Assembly (NCBI GenBank): GCA_902789325.1
Contig: CADANN010000011.1
Span: 1-56,622, forward strand
DNA length: 56,622 bases
Direction: 5' to 3'
Origin: an uncultured Spirochaetaceae bacterium
Lineage (GTDB): Bacteria; Spirochaetota; Spirochaetia; Treponematales; Treponemataceae
Position numbers and translations under genes: made by a program. Position 1 is the first letter of the stretch, and every line of letters begins with the position of its first letter. The notes under the pieces were generated by a model. It saw nothing but the letters and a program-made list of their open reading frames with translations. It searched no databases and was not told where the DNA came from. Below, in pieces: positions 1 to 9,095 of the stretch.

Positions 1-828
1 TTTTTTGATGTATTTATAAAGTGTGTTTTACCGCTTGGATTAATAAGTGCAGTAGCAGCAGTGGCTGGAAACATCATTCAGACACGTGGTTTTATTTTCA
101 GTCTTAAACCGATTGAACCAAAGTTTTCTAAAATTGTTCCAAAGTTTGGTGAATATTTTAAGAAAACAATTTTTTCTGCAAAAGGACTTTTTAATATCGC
201 CAAATCTTTTGGTAAGGTCGCAGTAATCTGTTTTGTTGGATATCTGTATATCAAAAAAGATTTGTTTGTTCTGATAGATATTATTGATAATGGAAATGTT
301 GCTGGGGCACTTGGACAGGTTGCTAAAATGGCCGCCCAGATTCTTATAACAGTTGCAGTAATCTTCCTTGCAATTTCAATTCCAGATTATTTTATTCAGC
401 GTCATGATTTTATGGAAGAAATGAAAATGACAAAGCAGGAAGTAAAGGAAGAGTACAAGGAAATGGAAGGTGACCCTGAAGTTAAAAGTAAGCTTCAGCA
501 GATGCAGCGCCAACTCCTTTCTCAGAATTTACGGAAAGCTGTTTCTGAATCAGATGTTGTAGTAACAAACCCTACACATTTTGCTGTTGCATTAAAATAT
601 GATACAACCGTTGCAGAATCTCCAATTCTAAATGCCAAGGGTGAAGATAATATGGCACAGACGATAAAACGTCTGGCTCGAGAGAATGATATTCCTATTG
701 TAGAAAATCGTCCTGTAGCGCGAGAATTATATACAAATGTTGAAGTTGGTGATATAATACCTGATAAGTATTTTAATATACTTGCAGTAATATATTCTCA
801 TTTGGAAAAGTTTAAGAATAAAAAATAA
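1..828 (+). CDS. flhB: Flagellar export protein FlhB, C-terminal part (5' end outside window)
   Basis: FlhB is the substrate-specificity switch of the flagellar type III export gate in the inner membrane. The frame is open from base 1, so the gene begins upstream. The visible part has the last membrane segments (VAVICFVGYLYI and ILITVAVIFLAISIPDYF), then the charged linker and cytoplasmic domain. The autocleavage motif NPTH lies at 568-579 in the context VVVTNPTHFAVALKYD, and the domain continues through the usual GEDNMAQTIKRLARENDIPIVE region. The C-terminal domain is complete and has normal family length. flhA follows 22 nt downstream, as in other Treponema. The assignment is secure; only the N-terminus is missing. 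Confidence 0.96.
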   Translation, partial: FFDVFIKCVLPLGLISAVAAVAGNIIQTRGFIFSLKPIEPKFSKIVPKFGEYFKKTIFSAKGLFNIAKSFGKVAVICFVGYLYIKKDLFVLIDIIDNGNVAGALGQVAKMAAQILITVAVIFLAISIPDYFIQRHDFMEEMKMTKQEVKEEYKEMEGDPEVKSKLQQMQRQLLSQNLRKAVSESDVVVTNPTHFAVALKYDTTVAESPILNAKGEDNMAQTIKRLARENDIPIVENRPVARELYTNVEVGDIIPDKYFNILAVIYSHLEKFKNKK

Positions 829-850
829 GTAGATTGCTGGGTGGGGACTG

Positions 851-2968
851 ATGGCAAACGAAGGTAGAGGGAACATTCTCAAATTTATAACAGGCAATGC
901 TGTGCCTGTTGCAGTTGTTTTGGCTGTATTTCTCATGTTCATACCAATCCCAAAATTTATAATTGACCTCAGCATGATTTTAAATCTTGGTCTGTCTATC
1001 ATAATTCTTCTTGTAGTTTTAAGAATGCCTCGTCCGTCTGATTTTCAGACTTTCCCGCGAGTGATTCTGTTTCAGACAATGTTCAGTCTTGGAATTAACA
1101 TTTCTTCAACCCGTCTGATTCTTACAGGAAAAATGCAGGGTGGTGCGCTTGCAAATCAGAGTGACATGGTAAAATCATTTGCGCGCATTGTTGCCGGAAA
1201 CAATCTTGTTGTCGGTTTTGTAATCTTTATCATTCTGATTGTTGTACAGGTACTTGTAGTTACCAAAGGTGCTGGCCGTGTTTCTGAAGTTGCAGCCCGC
1301 TTCTCTTTGGATTCCATGAATCAGAAACTTTTTGATATTGATAACCGTTTGAATTCCGGAGCCATAGATGAAGACCAGGCAGAACTTTTAAAAGCCGCTG
1401 TTCGTCGTGATATTGACTTTTATTCTAATATGGACGGTTCTTCTAAATTCGTAAGTGGAAACGTAAAGGCTGGAATTTTTATTACAGTTGTAAACTTGCT
1501 CGGTGGTTTCCTTGTTGGAATGATTTTAAACCGCATGAGTTTTACAGATGCTTTGAATACTTATTCTACACTTACAATTGGTGATGGATTAACTTCACAG
1601 CTTCCTTCTTTGATTATTTCTTTTGCAACCGGTTTACTCGTAACTGGTACTAAGTCTGATGAATCGCTGGACGAGCAGCTTAAAAATGAATTTACCGGTG
1701 ATGGTCATATATATGAAATCCTTGGTGGAGTTCTTATTGTTGCAGGCTTTGCTCTTCGTGGTGGTACTCAGATACTTTTGCTTCCTGTTGGTGTGCTTGC
1801 AATCTTCATTGGCTTTAGAATGACCCGTGATAAGCAAAAGCAGGAGATTGCACAGAAACAAGCTGCTTCACAGCAGGCATCTTCACAGGCAGCTGCAGCC
1901 AATGATTCTGATCGTATCGTAATGCTGGATCCTCTTTCTCTGGAACTTGGTTATGCACTTATTCCTCTTGTAGACAAAGAAAAAGGCGCGGAACTTCTGG
2001 AACGTATTTCGCGAATACGTACGGAGGCGCGGCACGATATAGGTCTTGATATCCCAAAAATCCGTATTCAGGATAACATGACTCTTGAGCCAAATGACTA
2101 CAGTTTTAAGATTGAAGGTATTGAAACTGGACATGCAACTGTACGACTCGGTTATGTTATGTGTATGGATACAGGAGCTGTTACAGATCCTCTTGAAGGA
2201 GAAAAGACAAAAGATCCTGCCTTTGGTATGGATGCAATCTGGCTTCCAGAAGACAGGCGTAGCGAAGCTGAAGGTGCCGGTTATGTAGTTGTAGATCCGC
2301 CTACAATTATTTCTACACATATTACAGAAATTATTCGAAGCCATGCTGCAGATCTTCTTGACCGTCAGGCAGTTTCAGTTATTCTTGAAACTGTTAAACA
2401 GAAGAATCCTGTTCTTGTTTCCGAAGTTACAGATACAGCAAAGCTTTCTTACGGTGTAATAGAGAAGGTATTCCAGAATCTGCTTGAAGAAAAAGTTTCA
2501 ATTAGAAATTATGTTAAGATTCTTGAAACAATGGCAAACTATGCTTCTGTTTCTCACAATAATATCTGGCTTCTTACCCAGAAAGTTCGTGAAGCCCTTG
2601 GTTTGCAAATCTGTATGCAGTATGCAGATGATGATAAAAAACTTCGAGTAATGAGGCTTTCTCAGGAGCTTACGGAAATGATAAGTCAGTTTGCTTATTA
2701 TCCGGAAGACGGTTCAAAGCCTTATGTTGCCTTTGGTCCGGTAGAACGTCGTCGCTGGATAAGCGCCGTAAGTAGTTCTCTGGCTAAAGTGAGTCAGATG
2801 GGCTATATGCCTATAATTCTTTGTGTAAGTAATGTACGTCAGCTTGTTCGTTCAGCACTTGAAAGAGAGCAGCCTGGAGTAGTAGTAATTTCTGATATGG
2901 AAATGTATGCAGCCGGTCAAAACATAATCCCAGAAATTATAGATGAAATAACTGATGAAAATGAGTAG
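851..2968 (+). CDS. flhA: Flagellar biosynthesis protein FlhA
   Basis: FlhA is the major export-gate component: an N-terminal membrane domain plus a large cytoplasmic domain that docks chaperone-substrate complexes. The 705 residues match the family length. The N-terminal third holds many hydrophobic helices and the conserved segment MPRPSDFQTFPRVILFQTMF. The cytoplasmic FHIPEP loop region RFSLDSMNQKLFDIDNRL follows. The C-terminal domain starts after a Gln/Ala-rich linker (QAASQQASSQ) and ends with VVISDMEMYAAGQNIIPEI. The ATG is preceded by a G-rich ribosome-binding site. It lies between flhB and flhF in a co-directional operon, and the stop codon is close to the next start. Confidence 0.97.
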   Translation: MANEGRGNILKFITGNAVPVAVVLAVFLMFIPIPKFIIDLSMILNLGLSIIILLVVLRMPRPSDFQTFPRVILFQTMFSLGINISSTRLILTGKMQGGALANQSDMVKSFARIVAGNNLVVGFVIFIILIVVQVLVVTKGAGRVSEVAARFSLDSMNQKLFDIDNRLNSGAIDEDQAELLKAAVRRDIDFYSNMDGSSKFVSGNVKAGIFITVVNLLGGFLVGMILNRMSFTDALNTYSTLTIGDGLTSQLPSLIISFATGLLVTGTKSDESLDEQLKNEFTGDGHIYEILGGVLIVAGFALRGGTQILLLPVGVLAIFIGFRMTRDKQKQEIAQKQAASQQASSQAAAANDSDRIVMLDPLSLELGYALIPLVDKEKGAELLERISRIRTEARHDIGLDIPKIRIQDNMTLEPNDYSFKIEGIETGHATVRLGYVMCMDTGAVTDPLEGEKTKDPAFGMDAIWLPEDRRSEAEGAGYVVVDPPTIISTHITEIIRSHAADLLDRQAVSVILETVKQKNPVLVSEVTDTAKLSYGVIEKVFQNLLEEKVSIRNYVKILETMANYASVSHNNIWLLTQKVREALGLQICMQYADDDKKLRVMRLSQELTEMISQFAYYPEDGSKPYVAFGPVERRRWISAVSSSLAKVSQMGYMPIILCVSNVRQLVRSALEREQPGVVVISDMEMYAAGQNIIPEIIDEITDENE

Positions 2969-2985
2969 AAAGGAAATTGAAAAAG

Positions 2986-4266
2986 ATGGCTTACGATGAC
3001 GAAATAGAACAGAAGATTACCGGTAGAACTTTTGAAGAGTGCAAAGAAAAACTCTTCAACGCATATGGAAAAGATTTTAGAATAACAAACAAGGTTGTAG
3101 ATTTCAGACCGGGTGGATTTTTGCATCTTCAGAAAAAGCCTGTTACTGTAGTTACATATGTTGTAAATCATCAGAAGTCTTATTCTTCGGATAATGGTAG
3201 ACCAGCGTTTGGAAATCCATATAGTACAACCTATTCTTCTTTTACAGACCGTACACCCGAAGAAGAACAGCTTGCCCGCAGCCGCGATCAGATTCTGCAG
3301 AATCAGAGTAATGTAATAATTGGTTCTCAGATGAAAGAAATGAGCAAGACAATTGAAGAACTCAAAAATGAAATGAGTCAGCAGTTGAAAAATCTTGCAG
3401 GCTCAGTTCAGGAAAAACATGAATCAATTCAAAAGATTGATGAAATGCTCGAAGCAAATGAATTCTCTTTCTCGTATATAAATATGATTGAAGAAAAAAT
3501 CCGTAATGATTTTTCTCTTGAACAGCTTGATAATTTTGACCTCGTTGAACGTCGTGTTATAGACTGGATTGGTGAAACAATTCAGATTGCAAAAGAAACA
3601 ACATTCCGTCCTCCTCATGTATATATTCTGGTTGGACCTACTGGTGTTGGAAAGACAACAACACTTGTAAAACTTGCTGCTCAGTTTGTAAAAAAATATG
3701 CACTCGAGCATGATGGTAAACGTCCCGAAATCTGTTTTATCACAACAGATACAATGAGGGTTGGTGCTATGGAACAGCTTGAACGCTGGGGTAAGCATAT
3801 GGGTTCTCTGGTTTATAAGGCTGAACGTGCAGAAGATCTCAAAACTCTTTATGAAGAAAAACGTGCCAATATGGATGCAATTTTTATTGATACTTCTGGA
3901 TTCAGTCCAAATGATGCAACTCATATTGCGCAGATGAAGCTTTTGCTCGAAGTGCCGGGAATGAATCCGGATATTTATCTTGCGTTTACTGCAAGTACAA
4001 AGTCGCGCGACTTACAGAACATCATGCAGAATTATGAACCGTTTGGTTATAAATCTGTAATCGTTACAAAGTGCGATGAGTCTGAACAATTTGGAAACGT
4101 GATTAGTGTTTTAAATGAAAAGCACAAATCTATTTCATATATTACCCATGGGCAGGTTGCTTCAAGGGATATTTCAAAAGCAAATGTAATTGATTTTCTG
4201 ATTCGGCTTGAAAACTTCAAGGTGGATAGAATACATATTGAGGATAAATTTGGAACAGACCGCTAA
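2986..4266 (+). CDS. flhF: SRP-type GTPase FlhF, flagellar placement
   Basis: FlhF is a signal-recognition-particle-family GTPase that sets position and number of flagella. Residues about 1-170 form the basic/coiled B region (KEMSKTIEELKNEMSQQLKNL). The NG domain follows, with P-loop GPTGVGKTT at about 217-225, ITTDTMRVGAMEQL (G2-like), a DTSGFSP G3-type segment, and VTKCDES as the G4-like element. I place the start at ATG 2986; an in-frame TTG at 2977 is possible, because the AAAGGA ribosome-binding site lies closer to the TTG. FlhG follows directly, and the two act as a GTPase/ATPase pair. Length (426 aa) is normal for spirochaetes. Confidence 0.95.
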   Translation: MAYDDEIEQKITGRTFEECKEKLFNAYGKDFRITNKVVDFRPGGFLHLQKKPVTVVTYVVNHQKSYSSDNGRPAFGNPYSTTYSSFTDRTPEEEQLARSRDQILQNQSNVIIGSQMKEMSKTIEELKNEMSQQLKNLAGSVQEKHESIQKIDEMLEANEFSFSYINMIEEKIRNDFSLEQLDNFDLVERRVIDWIGETIQIAKETTFRPPHVYILVGPTGVGKTTTLVKLAAQFVKKYALEHDGKRPEICFITTDTMRVGAMEQLERWGKHMGSLVYKAERAEDLKTLYEEKRANMDAIFIDTSGFSPNDATHIAQMKLLLEVPGMNPDIYLAFTASTKSRDLQNIMQNYEPFGYKSVIVTKCDESEQFGNVISVLNEKHKSISYITHGQVASRDISKANVIDFLIRLENFKVDRIHIEDKFGTDR

Positions 4267-4292
4267 GGCGGCAATACTTAGGAGAAAAAACT

Positions 4293-5186
4293 ATGGAAGA
4301 ACAGGCAGAAGGATTAAGTGAATTATTTAATGATGGAAACGCAAGCGCCGCAGAAAAAACTGTTGCTGCAGCAAAACGTGACCATAACACTCGAATTATA
4401 GCAATCACAAGTGGAAAAGGCGGTGTAGGTAAGACTAACTTTGCTGTAAATATGGCAATTGCTTATGCCCAGCTTGGCAAAAAGGTAATCCTTATTGATG
4501 GTGACCTTGGAATGGCAAATGTTAATGTTCTTCTTAATATTGTTCCTCAATATAACCTTATGCATGTCATCAATAAGAAAAAGACAATGAAAGAAATTAT
4601 CATGGACACCGAGTTTGGAATTAAGTTCATTGCCGGTGCAAATGGTTTTTCTAAAATTGCAAACCTTAGCGTAGAAGAACTTGAGTATTTTGCAAATCAG
4701 TTTGCAACCCTCGGAAATGCAGATATCATTATCATAGATACAGGTGCGGGAATCGCAAATAACGTTCTTCAGTTTGTTGCAGCAGCTGATGAAGTATTTG
4801 TAGTTACAACTCCTGAGCCAACTGCAATTACAGATGCATACGGAATCATCAAAATCATTACTACAGAAATTGTTGACCGCACTGTAAATATTAAACTCAT
4901 CGTAAATCGTGTTCATTCTCCAGATGAAGGTAAGCGTATTTCTGAACGTATCATCACAATCGTTGGCCAGTTTCTTGGTTATAAGATTGAGTATCTAGGA
5001 TGTATTCCAGAAGATCCTCTTGTACAGGCTTCGGTAATCAGACAAAAGCCGTTTATAATTGTAAATCCAACATCTAAGCCGGCAGTTTACTTAAAACATA
5101 TTGTTGGTCGTATCGAAAAAACTGAACCAGAGTTCAATGAAGGTGTTTCAAGCTTCCTCAAAAAATTCTTGAGTAAGAAGAAATAG
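4293..5186 (+). CDS. flhG: MinD-like ATPase FlhG (FleN/YlxH), flagellar number control
   Basis: FlhG is a ParA/MinD-family ATPase that stimulates the FlhF GTPase and restricts flagellar number. The deviant Walker A motif SGKGGVGKT is at residues 40-48, with signature lysine 42 and P-loop lysine 47. Walker B-type segments are IIIIDTGAGI and LIDGDLGMANVNVLL. The N-terminus EEQAEGLSELF resembles the DQAxxLR activator helix that FlhG uses on FlhF, with E for D. The C-terminus ends in a basic amphipathic stretch (SSFLKKFLSKKK), as expected for a membrane-targeting sequence. GGAGAAAA precedes the ATG. 297 residues is the family length. Confidence 0.94.
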   Translation: MEEQAEGLSELFNDGNASAAEKTVAAAKRDHNTRIIAITSGKGGVGKTNFAVNMAIAYAQLGKKVILIDGDLGMANVNVLLNIVPQYNLMHVINKKKTMKEIIMDTEFGIKFIAGANGFSKIANLSVEELEYFANQFATLGNADIIIIDTGAGIANNVLQFVAAADEVFVVTTPEPTAITDAYGIIKIITTEIVDRTVNIKLIVNRVHSPDEGKRISERIITIVGQFLGYKIEYLGCIPEDPLVQASVIRQKPFIIVNPTSKPAVYLKHIVGRIEKTEPEFNEGVSSFLKKFLSKKK

Positions 5187-5197
5187 TGGTGTATAAT
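5169..5197 (+). promoter_or_regulatory. Putative sigma70-type promoter inside the flagellar operon
   Basis: TTGAGT at 5169-5174 and TATAAT at 5192-5197 are separated by 17 nt. The -35 box overlaps the 3' end of flhG. The predicted transcript would start near 5204, about 23 nt before the next ATG at 5227. This would let the downstream gene and fliA be transcribed independently of flhB-flhG. Seen by eye only. Confidence 0.5.
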
Positions 5198-5226
5198 ATT
5201 AGTGGGTAATTTTTTTGGGAGGAAAA

Positions 5227-5988
5227 ATGCGGGGTACAAAATTTATCGTAGTTTTTACAGCTTGCGGATTTATTTTGTCCTTTTTTGCAGGTCTGTTTTC
5301 CCACTCATCTATTTTATCCGTTTTATTAAAAGCCCTGATATTTGCTGTTGTTTTCGGTCTTTTAGGATTAGGAATTTCTGTTATTTTTAACAAGTTCCTT
5401 TCTGACGGAAATCCGGGAGATTTTCAGGGAGAATATGGTGGCGAAGCTTCATCAGCAAGTGCTGCAAATCCTTCTTTGGGACAGCATGTTGATATAACAA
5501 TTCAAGATGAAGATTTAAGGCCAAGCGAAAGTGAAAATCATTTTGTTGTCGGTGATAATCATCAGATGCTTAATGATTCGGATGTTCGAAAAACTTCGGA
5601 AGAAGAGTCAGCTTCAACTGGCTTTGTTCCTTTGAGGAATTTCGAAACAGTACAAAATGTTTCTGGAACAGAAGCTGTTATTCCTTCAGAAGCAATTTCC
5701 ACAAAGCAGGAAACTGTGTCTGAACCGGTTAATACAAATCAATCTTCGGTTGCTTCATTTCCTGATATTGGAAGTGATGGAGGAATTGATACTTTGCCGG
5801 ATATGGAAAATTTTGTTTTCAGTGACAGCAGCAGTTCTGACTCAGATAATGTTTCTGATGCGGGAACTGAAACAGACTTTGTTACTTCTTCCAGCTCGCA
5901 TAAAAAAAGTGATGCTCCTGCAGAAGTACAAGACGCGGCTCTTATGGCAAAGGCTATAAGCTCCGTATTATCAGATGAAAATTCTTAA
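5227..5988 (+). CDS. Hypothetical membrane-anchored acidic protein
   Basis: I do not recognise a family. The protein has two N-terminal hydrophobic segments (FIVVFTACGFILSFFAGLF and LLKALIFAVVFGLLGLGISVIF). A roughly 190-residue, Ser/Asp/Glu-rich, probably disordered cytoplasmic tail follows (for example SDSSSSDSDN). The last 20 residues, VQDAALMAKAISSVLSDENS, look like a conserved terminal helix. I chose ATG 5227, with GGGAGG 5 nt upstream, rather than the in-frame TTG at 5215. It sits between flhG and the flagellar sigma factor, where Treponema genomes carry small unnamed genes, so a flagellar role is plausible but unproven. Confidence 0.75.
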   Translation: MRGTKFIVVFTACGFILSFFAGLFSHSSILSVLLKALIFAVVFGLLGLGISVIFNKFLSDGNPGDFQGEYGGEASSASAANPSLGQHVDITIQDEDLRPSESENHFVVGDNHQMLNDSDVRKTSEEESASTGFVPLRNFETVQNVSGTEAVIPSEAISTKQETVSEPVNTNQSSVASFPDIGSDGGIDTLPDMENFVFSDSSSSDSDNVSDAGTETDFVTSSSSHKKSDAPAEVQDAALMAKAISSVLSDENS

Positions 5989-6005
5989 AAAGAGGAAGAG
6001 TATAA

Positions 6006-6788
6006 ATGCCAATTAATGACGAAAAAGAAGAAGATGATCTTTGGGAAGAATTCAAAAAGACTAAGTCTCCAACTCTCAGAGATAAATTTATTCGGCAGTA
6101 TATGCCTCTTGTAAAGTATGTAGCCGGAAAAGTTGCTGTTGGCCTGCCTGCTTCTGTAGAATTTGATGACCTTGTTGGTTACGGACAGTTTGGCCTTCTG
6201 GATGCAATTAATAAATATGATCCTGCTAAGGGTGTAAAGTTTAAGACTTACGCAGTTACTCGTATACGAGGTGCAATTTTTGATGAGCTCCGCCAGATTG
6301 ACTGGGTACCTCGTTCTGTTCGCCAGAAATCACGTGAAATTGAAGACGCAATTGTAACTCTTGAATCTCGTCTTGGACGTACTGCTACTGATTCTGAAAT
6401 TGCAGGCTCTCTCAATATGAGCGAAGATGAATATCACAGAACTGTAATGAAGGTTTCTGGAACAAGTGTTCTCTCTCTCAATGATGTATGGTATGCCGGT
6501 GATGACAATGACAATATGTCTATCGGAAACAATATAGAGTCTCCTTCAAGCTTGAATCCTGATGTAATTGCTGAACGTGAAGAAATCAAAAAAGTTATTG
6601 CACAGGCAATCAGTGAGCTTCCTGAAAAAGAAAAAATGGTTATCGTATTGTACTATCATGAAGACCTTACTTTTAAGGAAATTGGAGAGGTTCTCGAAGT
6701 AAGTGAATCGCGCATTTCTCAGCTTCATACAAAAGCAAACTTGAGACTCCGCGCAAAGCTCACTAACTTGAGAAAGGGAATTATTTAA
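6006..6788 (+). CDS. fliA: Flagellar sigma factor sigma-28 (FliA/WhiG family)
   Basis: This RNA polymerase sigma factor is for late flagellar and chemotaxis genes. Region 2 contains DLVGYGQFGLLDAINKYDP and VKFKTYAVTRIRGAIFDELR (residues about 50-95). Region 3 includes WVPRSVRQKSREIEDA, which is typical of the FliA/WhiG group. Region 4 has the HTH LTFKEIGEVLEVSESRISQLH near the C-terminus. At 260 residues it has full family length and lacks region 1.1. AGAGGAAG precedes the ATG. It lies in the export operon between flhG and fapA. No FlgM anti-sigma factor is visible in this window. Confidence 0.95.
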   Translation: MPINDEKEEDDLWEEFKKTKSPTLRDKFIRQYMPLVKYVAGKVAVGLPASVEFDDLVGYGQFGLLDAINKYDPAKGVKFKTYAVTRIRGAIFDELRQIDWVPRSVRQKSREIEDAIVTLESRLGRTATDSEIAGSLNMSEDEYHRTVMKVSGTSVLSLNDVWYAGDDNDNMSIGNNIESPSSLNPDVIAEREEIKKVIAQAISELPEKEKMVIVLYYHEDLTFKEIGEVLEVSESRISQLHTKANLRLRAKLTNLRKGII

Positions 6789-6809
6789 TAGAGAATAGAT
6801 TATAGAAAA

Positions 6810-8777
6810 ATGGTTACGCTGGACAAATTAAGATCAGATATGCAAACACTTCTCCAGGTTGATCGTAATCTGCACTTTGTTGAGGTAAATGCAGATACGA
6901 TTGATGAAGCACTTGCAGACGCTGTTGTTCAGCTTGATACCAAACTTTCAAATCTTCATTATGAAGTTGTTGAAAAGGGTAGTGACGGTATTCTGGGACT
7001 TGGAAAGAAGCCATGGAAAATTATGGTTTATCAGGATCCAAAAACTGTCAAAAAAGCTACACGTCTTGCTTCTGACGGATTATTTGAAATTGATGAAGAA
7101 GACGAAACAGCACAAATTACAAATCGTGATGGACTTTACTATGTCCGTCATTTCAAATCAGACATCATGCTCAAGGTTCTTTTGCCTCTTGGGGACGGAC
7201 AGCCAGTTGAACTCAAGGAAGTTCTCGATGAAATTAAACGTCCGGATACTTTGAGTTTTGATGAAGAACTTGTAAAAAAATGTGTAAAAACTGGTACAGA
7301 TAATGATTATGTAGTTATCGGTGCCTTTAAGCATGTACCTGCCGGTGACGTTGTAATCGGTGTAGAAGTTTCTAAAGATGAAATGAAGGGTACTATTGTT
7401 GTATCTCCTCCATCAATGAGTGGTTCTGAAGCTTCATTCGATATGATTAAGCGTGCAATTCTACAGCAGGGTGTTGTAGATGCATGTATAAAAGAAGATA
7501 AAATCAAAGAGTTCGTTGATACTCCTGTATATAATGTTCCTTTTGAGGTTGCAGAAGCTATTCAGCCTGTTGATGGTCACGATGCTTACATTTCATATAA
7601 CTTCGAAACCGATCCTAAAAAACTTAAAGCGCAAGTCGATGAAGAAGGAAAGGTTGACTACAAGAAACTCAACAACATTCAGAACGTTATTGCCGATCAG
7701 CCGCTTGCACAGAAAATTCCTGCAGAACGCGGAAAAGGTGGAAAAACACTTTTTGGTCGTTACCTCGAAGCAAAGAACGGAAAAGATATTCAAATTCAGC
7801 TTGGTGCCAATGTTAAACTTGACCGCGACGGCGTAACTATTAAGGCCGAAATCGATGGTGAAGTTATGCTCGTAAACGGCAAGGTTACTGTTGAGCCTGT
7901 TAAATACCTCGATGCAGTTAATGTTAAAACTGGTGATGTTAAATTTGTCGGCACTGTTGTTATTAAAGGTAACGTACAGGAAGGCTACAAAGTTGAAGCA
8001 ACAAATATTGAAGTTAATGGAATTGTTGATAAGTCTCATCTTGAAGCGACTGGAAACATTATTGTACGACAGGGTATTTTTGGAAAGGGCGAAGGATATA
8101 TCAAAGCTGGAAAATCTCTGTGGGCTAAATTTATTAATGATACAACCGTTGAAGTTGAAGAGAACGTTATTGTATCAGATTCAATTGTAAACTCAAGCGT
8201 CACTGCTATGAAGAATATTGTACTTCGCGGAAAGAAGGCACAGATTATTGGTGGTCATTTAATGGCAACTGAGGAAATCTGTGCACGCAAGGTTGGTTCT
8301 CCTGGTGGTGGTACAGAAACAATTCTTGAAGTTGGTGTAGACCCACGTGCTAAAAAGCGACTCGAAGAGTTGCAGAATATGCAGGCAAAATCTACAAAAG
8401 AATACGAAAACTGTGACCTCGACATTCAGACACTCGAGCAGCAGAAAAAGCTTCGTAAAAAACTTCCTCAGGATAAGGAAGAAAAACTCAAGACCCTTAA
8501 GGAACGCTGCGAACAGATAAGCGAAGAACTTGAAAAGATGACTCAGGAAATCAACAGCATTCAGGAACATCTTCGCGAACTTAAAGCAATTGGTAAGGTT
8601 AAGGTTGAAGGCGATGTTTATGCCGGAGTTAAGATTTACATTCGTGATGTACTTGATGAAGTAAAAATCGATACTAAGGGCGTAACTTTCTATTATGATA
8701 AGGCATTCAGCAAGCGCGGTCCTTATGAACCGCCTGCATTAGCCGAGGAGCAGCCGGATGGGTATTCAGCCGATTGA
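6810..8777 (+). CDS. fapA: FapA (DUF342) family flagellar assembly protein with Jag_N-like N-terminus
   Basis: 655 residues. The N-terminal ~70 residues resemble a Jag_N domain: VNADTIDEALADAVVQL, then GSDGILGLGKKPW. The central part is the DUF342/FapA domain, with the repeating beta-helix pattern VKTGDVKFVGTVVIKGNV, VEATNIEVNGIVDKSHLEA and IVRQGIFGKGEG. The C-terminal third holds a coiled coil (LEELQNMQAKSTKEYENCDL through LEKMTQEINSIQEHLREL) and a final short beta segment. FapA proteins are linked to flagellar assembly and polar targeting in other bacteria. The start has no strong Shine-Dalgarno. The gene is coupled to the next one by a 20-nt overlap. The molecular role remains inferred from the family. 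Confidence 0.9.
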   Translation: MVTLDKLRSDMQTLLQVDRNLHFVEVNADTIDEALADAVVQLDTKLSNLHYEVVEKGSDGILGLGKKPWKIMVYQDPKTVKKATRLASDGLFEIDEEDETAQITNRDGLYYVRHFKSDIMLKVLLPLGDGQPVELKEVLDEIKRPDTLSFDEELVKKCVKTGTDNDYVVIGAFKHVPAGDVVIGVEVSKDEMKGTIVVSPPSMSGSEASFDMIKRAILQQGVVDACIKEDKIKEFVDTPVYNVPFEVAEAIQPVDGHDAYISYNFETDPKKLKAQVDEEGKVDYKKLNNIQNVIADQPLAQKIPAERGKGGKTLFGRYLEAKNGKDIQIQLGANVKLDRDGVTIKAEIDGEVMLVNGKVTVEPVKYLDAVNVKTGDVKFVGTVVIKGNVQEGYKVEATNIEVNGIVDKSHLEATGNIIVRQGIFGKGEGYIKAGKSLWAKFINDTTVEVEENVIVSDSIVNSSVTAMKNIVLRGKKAQIIGGHLMATEEICARKVGSPGGGTETILEVGVDPRAKKRLEELQNMQAKSTKEYENCDLDIQTLEQQKKLRKKLPQDKEEKLKTLKERCEQISEELEKMTQEINSIQEHLRELKAIGKVKVEGDVYAGVKIYIRDVLDEVKIDTKGVTFYYDKAFSKRGPYEPPALAEEQPDGYSAD

Positions 8778-9093
8778 TCTTCAGACAATGTATACTCAGC
8801 TGTCTAATGTCTCTAAATCTATGGCAGGAGCACAACAGGCTCAGCTTACAGAGGCAATGCAGCAGCAGGGAAACATTCAGCGCAGTATGGAAAATGCTGC
8901 AAAGGTGCAGCAGACTTCTAATGAAAAATCAGATACAAATAGTGTAAATCAAAATGGTTCAGGTGCCGGCTCTTATTCTGGCAGTAAACGAAAAGGACAG
9001 AATCAAAAACAAAAGGACCAGTATCCTGAAGAAGTCCGCCCTCCAAAAAGTGACCTCTCATATCTTGGAACAATAATCGATATTACGAGGTAA
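8758..9093 (+). CDS. Small Gln/Ser-rich hypothetical protein of the flagellar operon
   Basis: 111 residues, not recognised as a named family. The N-terminal half is helical (IDLQTMYTQLSNVSKSMAGA) and Gln-rich. The middle is low-complexity Ser/Gly/Lys, and the protein ends LSYLGTIIDITR. No signal peptide or membrane helix is seen. The ATG lies inside the end of fapA in another frame, 10 nt after GAGGAG, which argues for translational coupling. Its persistence between fapA and a membrane protein suggests an operon-specific role, but no function can be assigned. Confidence 0.7.
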   Translation: MGIQPIDLQTMYTQLSNVSKSMAGAQQAQLTEAMQQQGNIQRSMENAAKVQQTSNEKSDTNSVNQNGSGAGSYSGSKRKGQNQKQKDQYPEEVRPPKSDLSYLGTIIDITR

Positions 9094-9095
9094 AT

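Noticed and set aside
1634..8570. Many open frames of 60-200 codons antisense to flhA, flhF, flhG and fapA
   Set aside because: They lie entirely inside strong genes, lack ribosome-binding sites and show Cys/Phe/Ser-rich composition typical of reverse frames.
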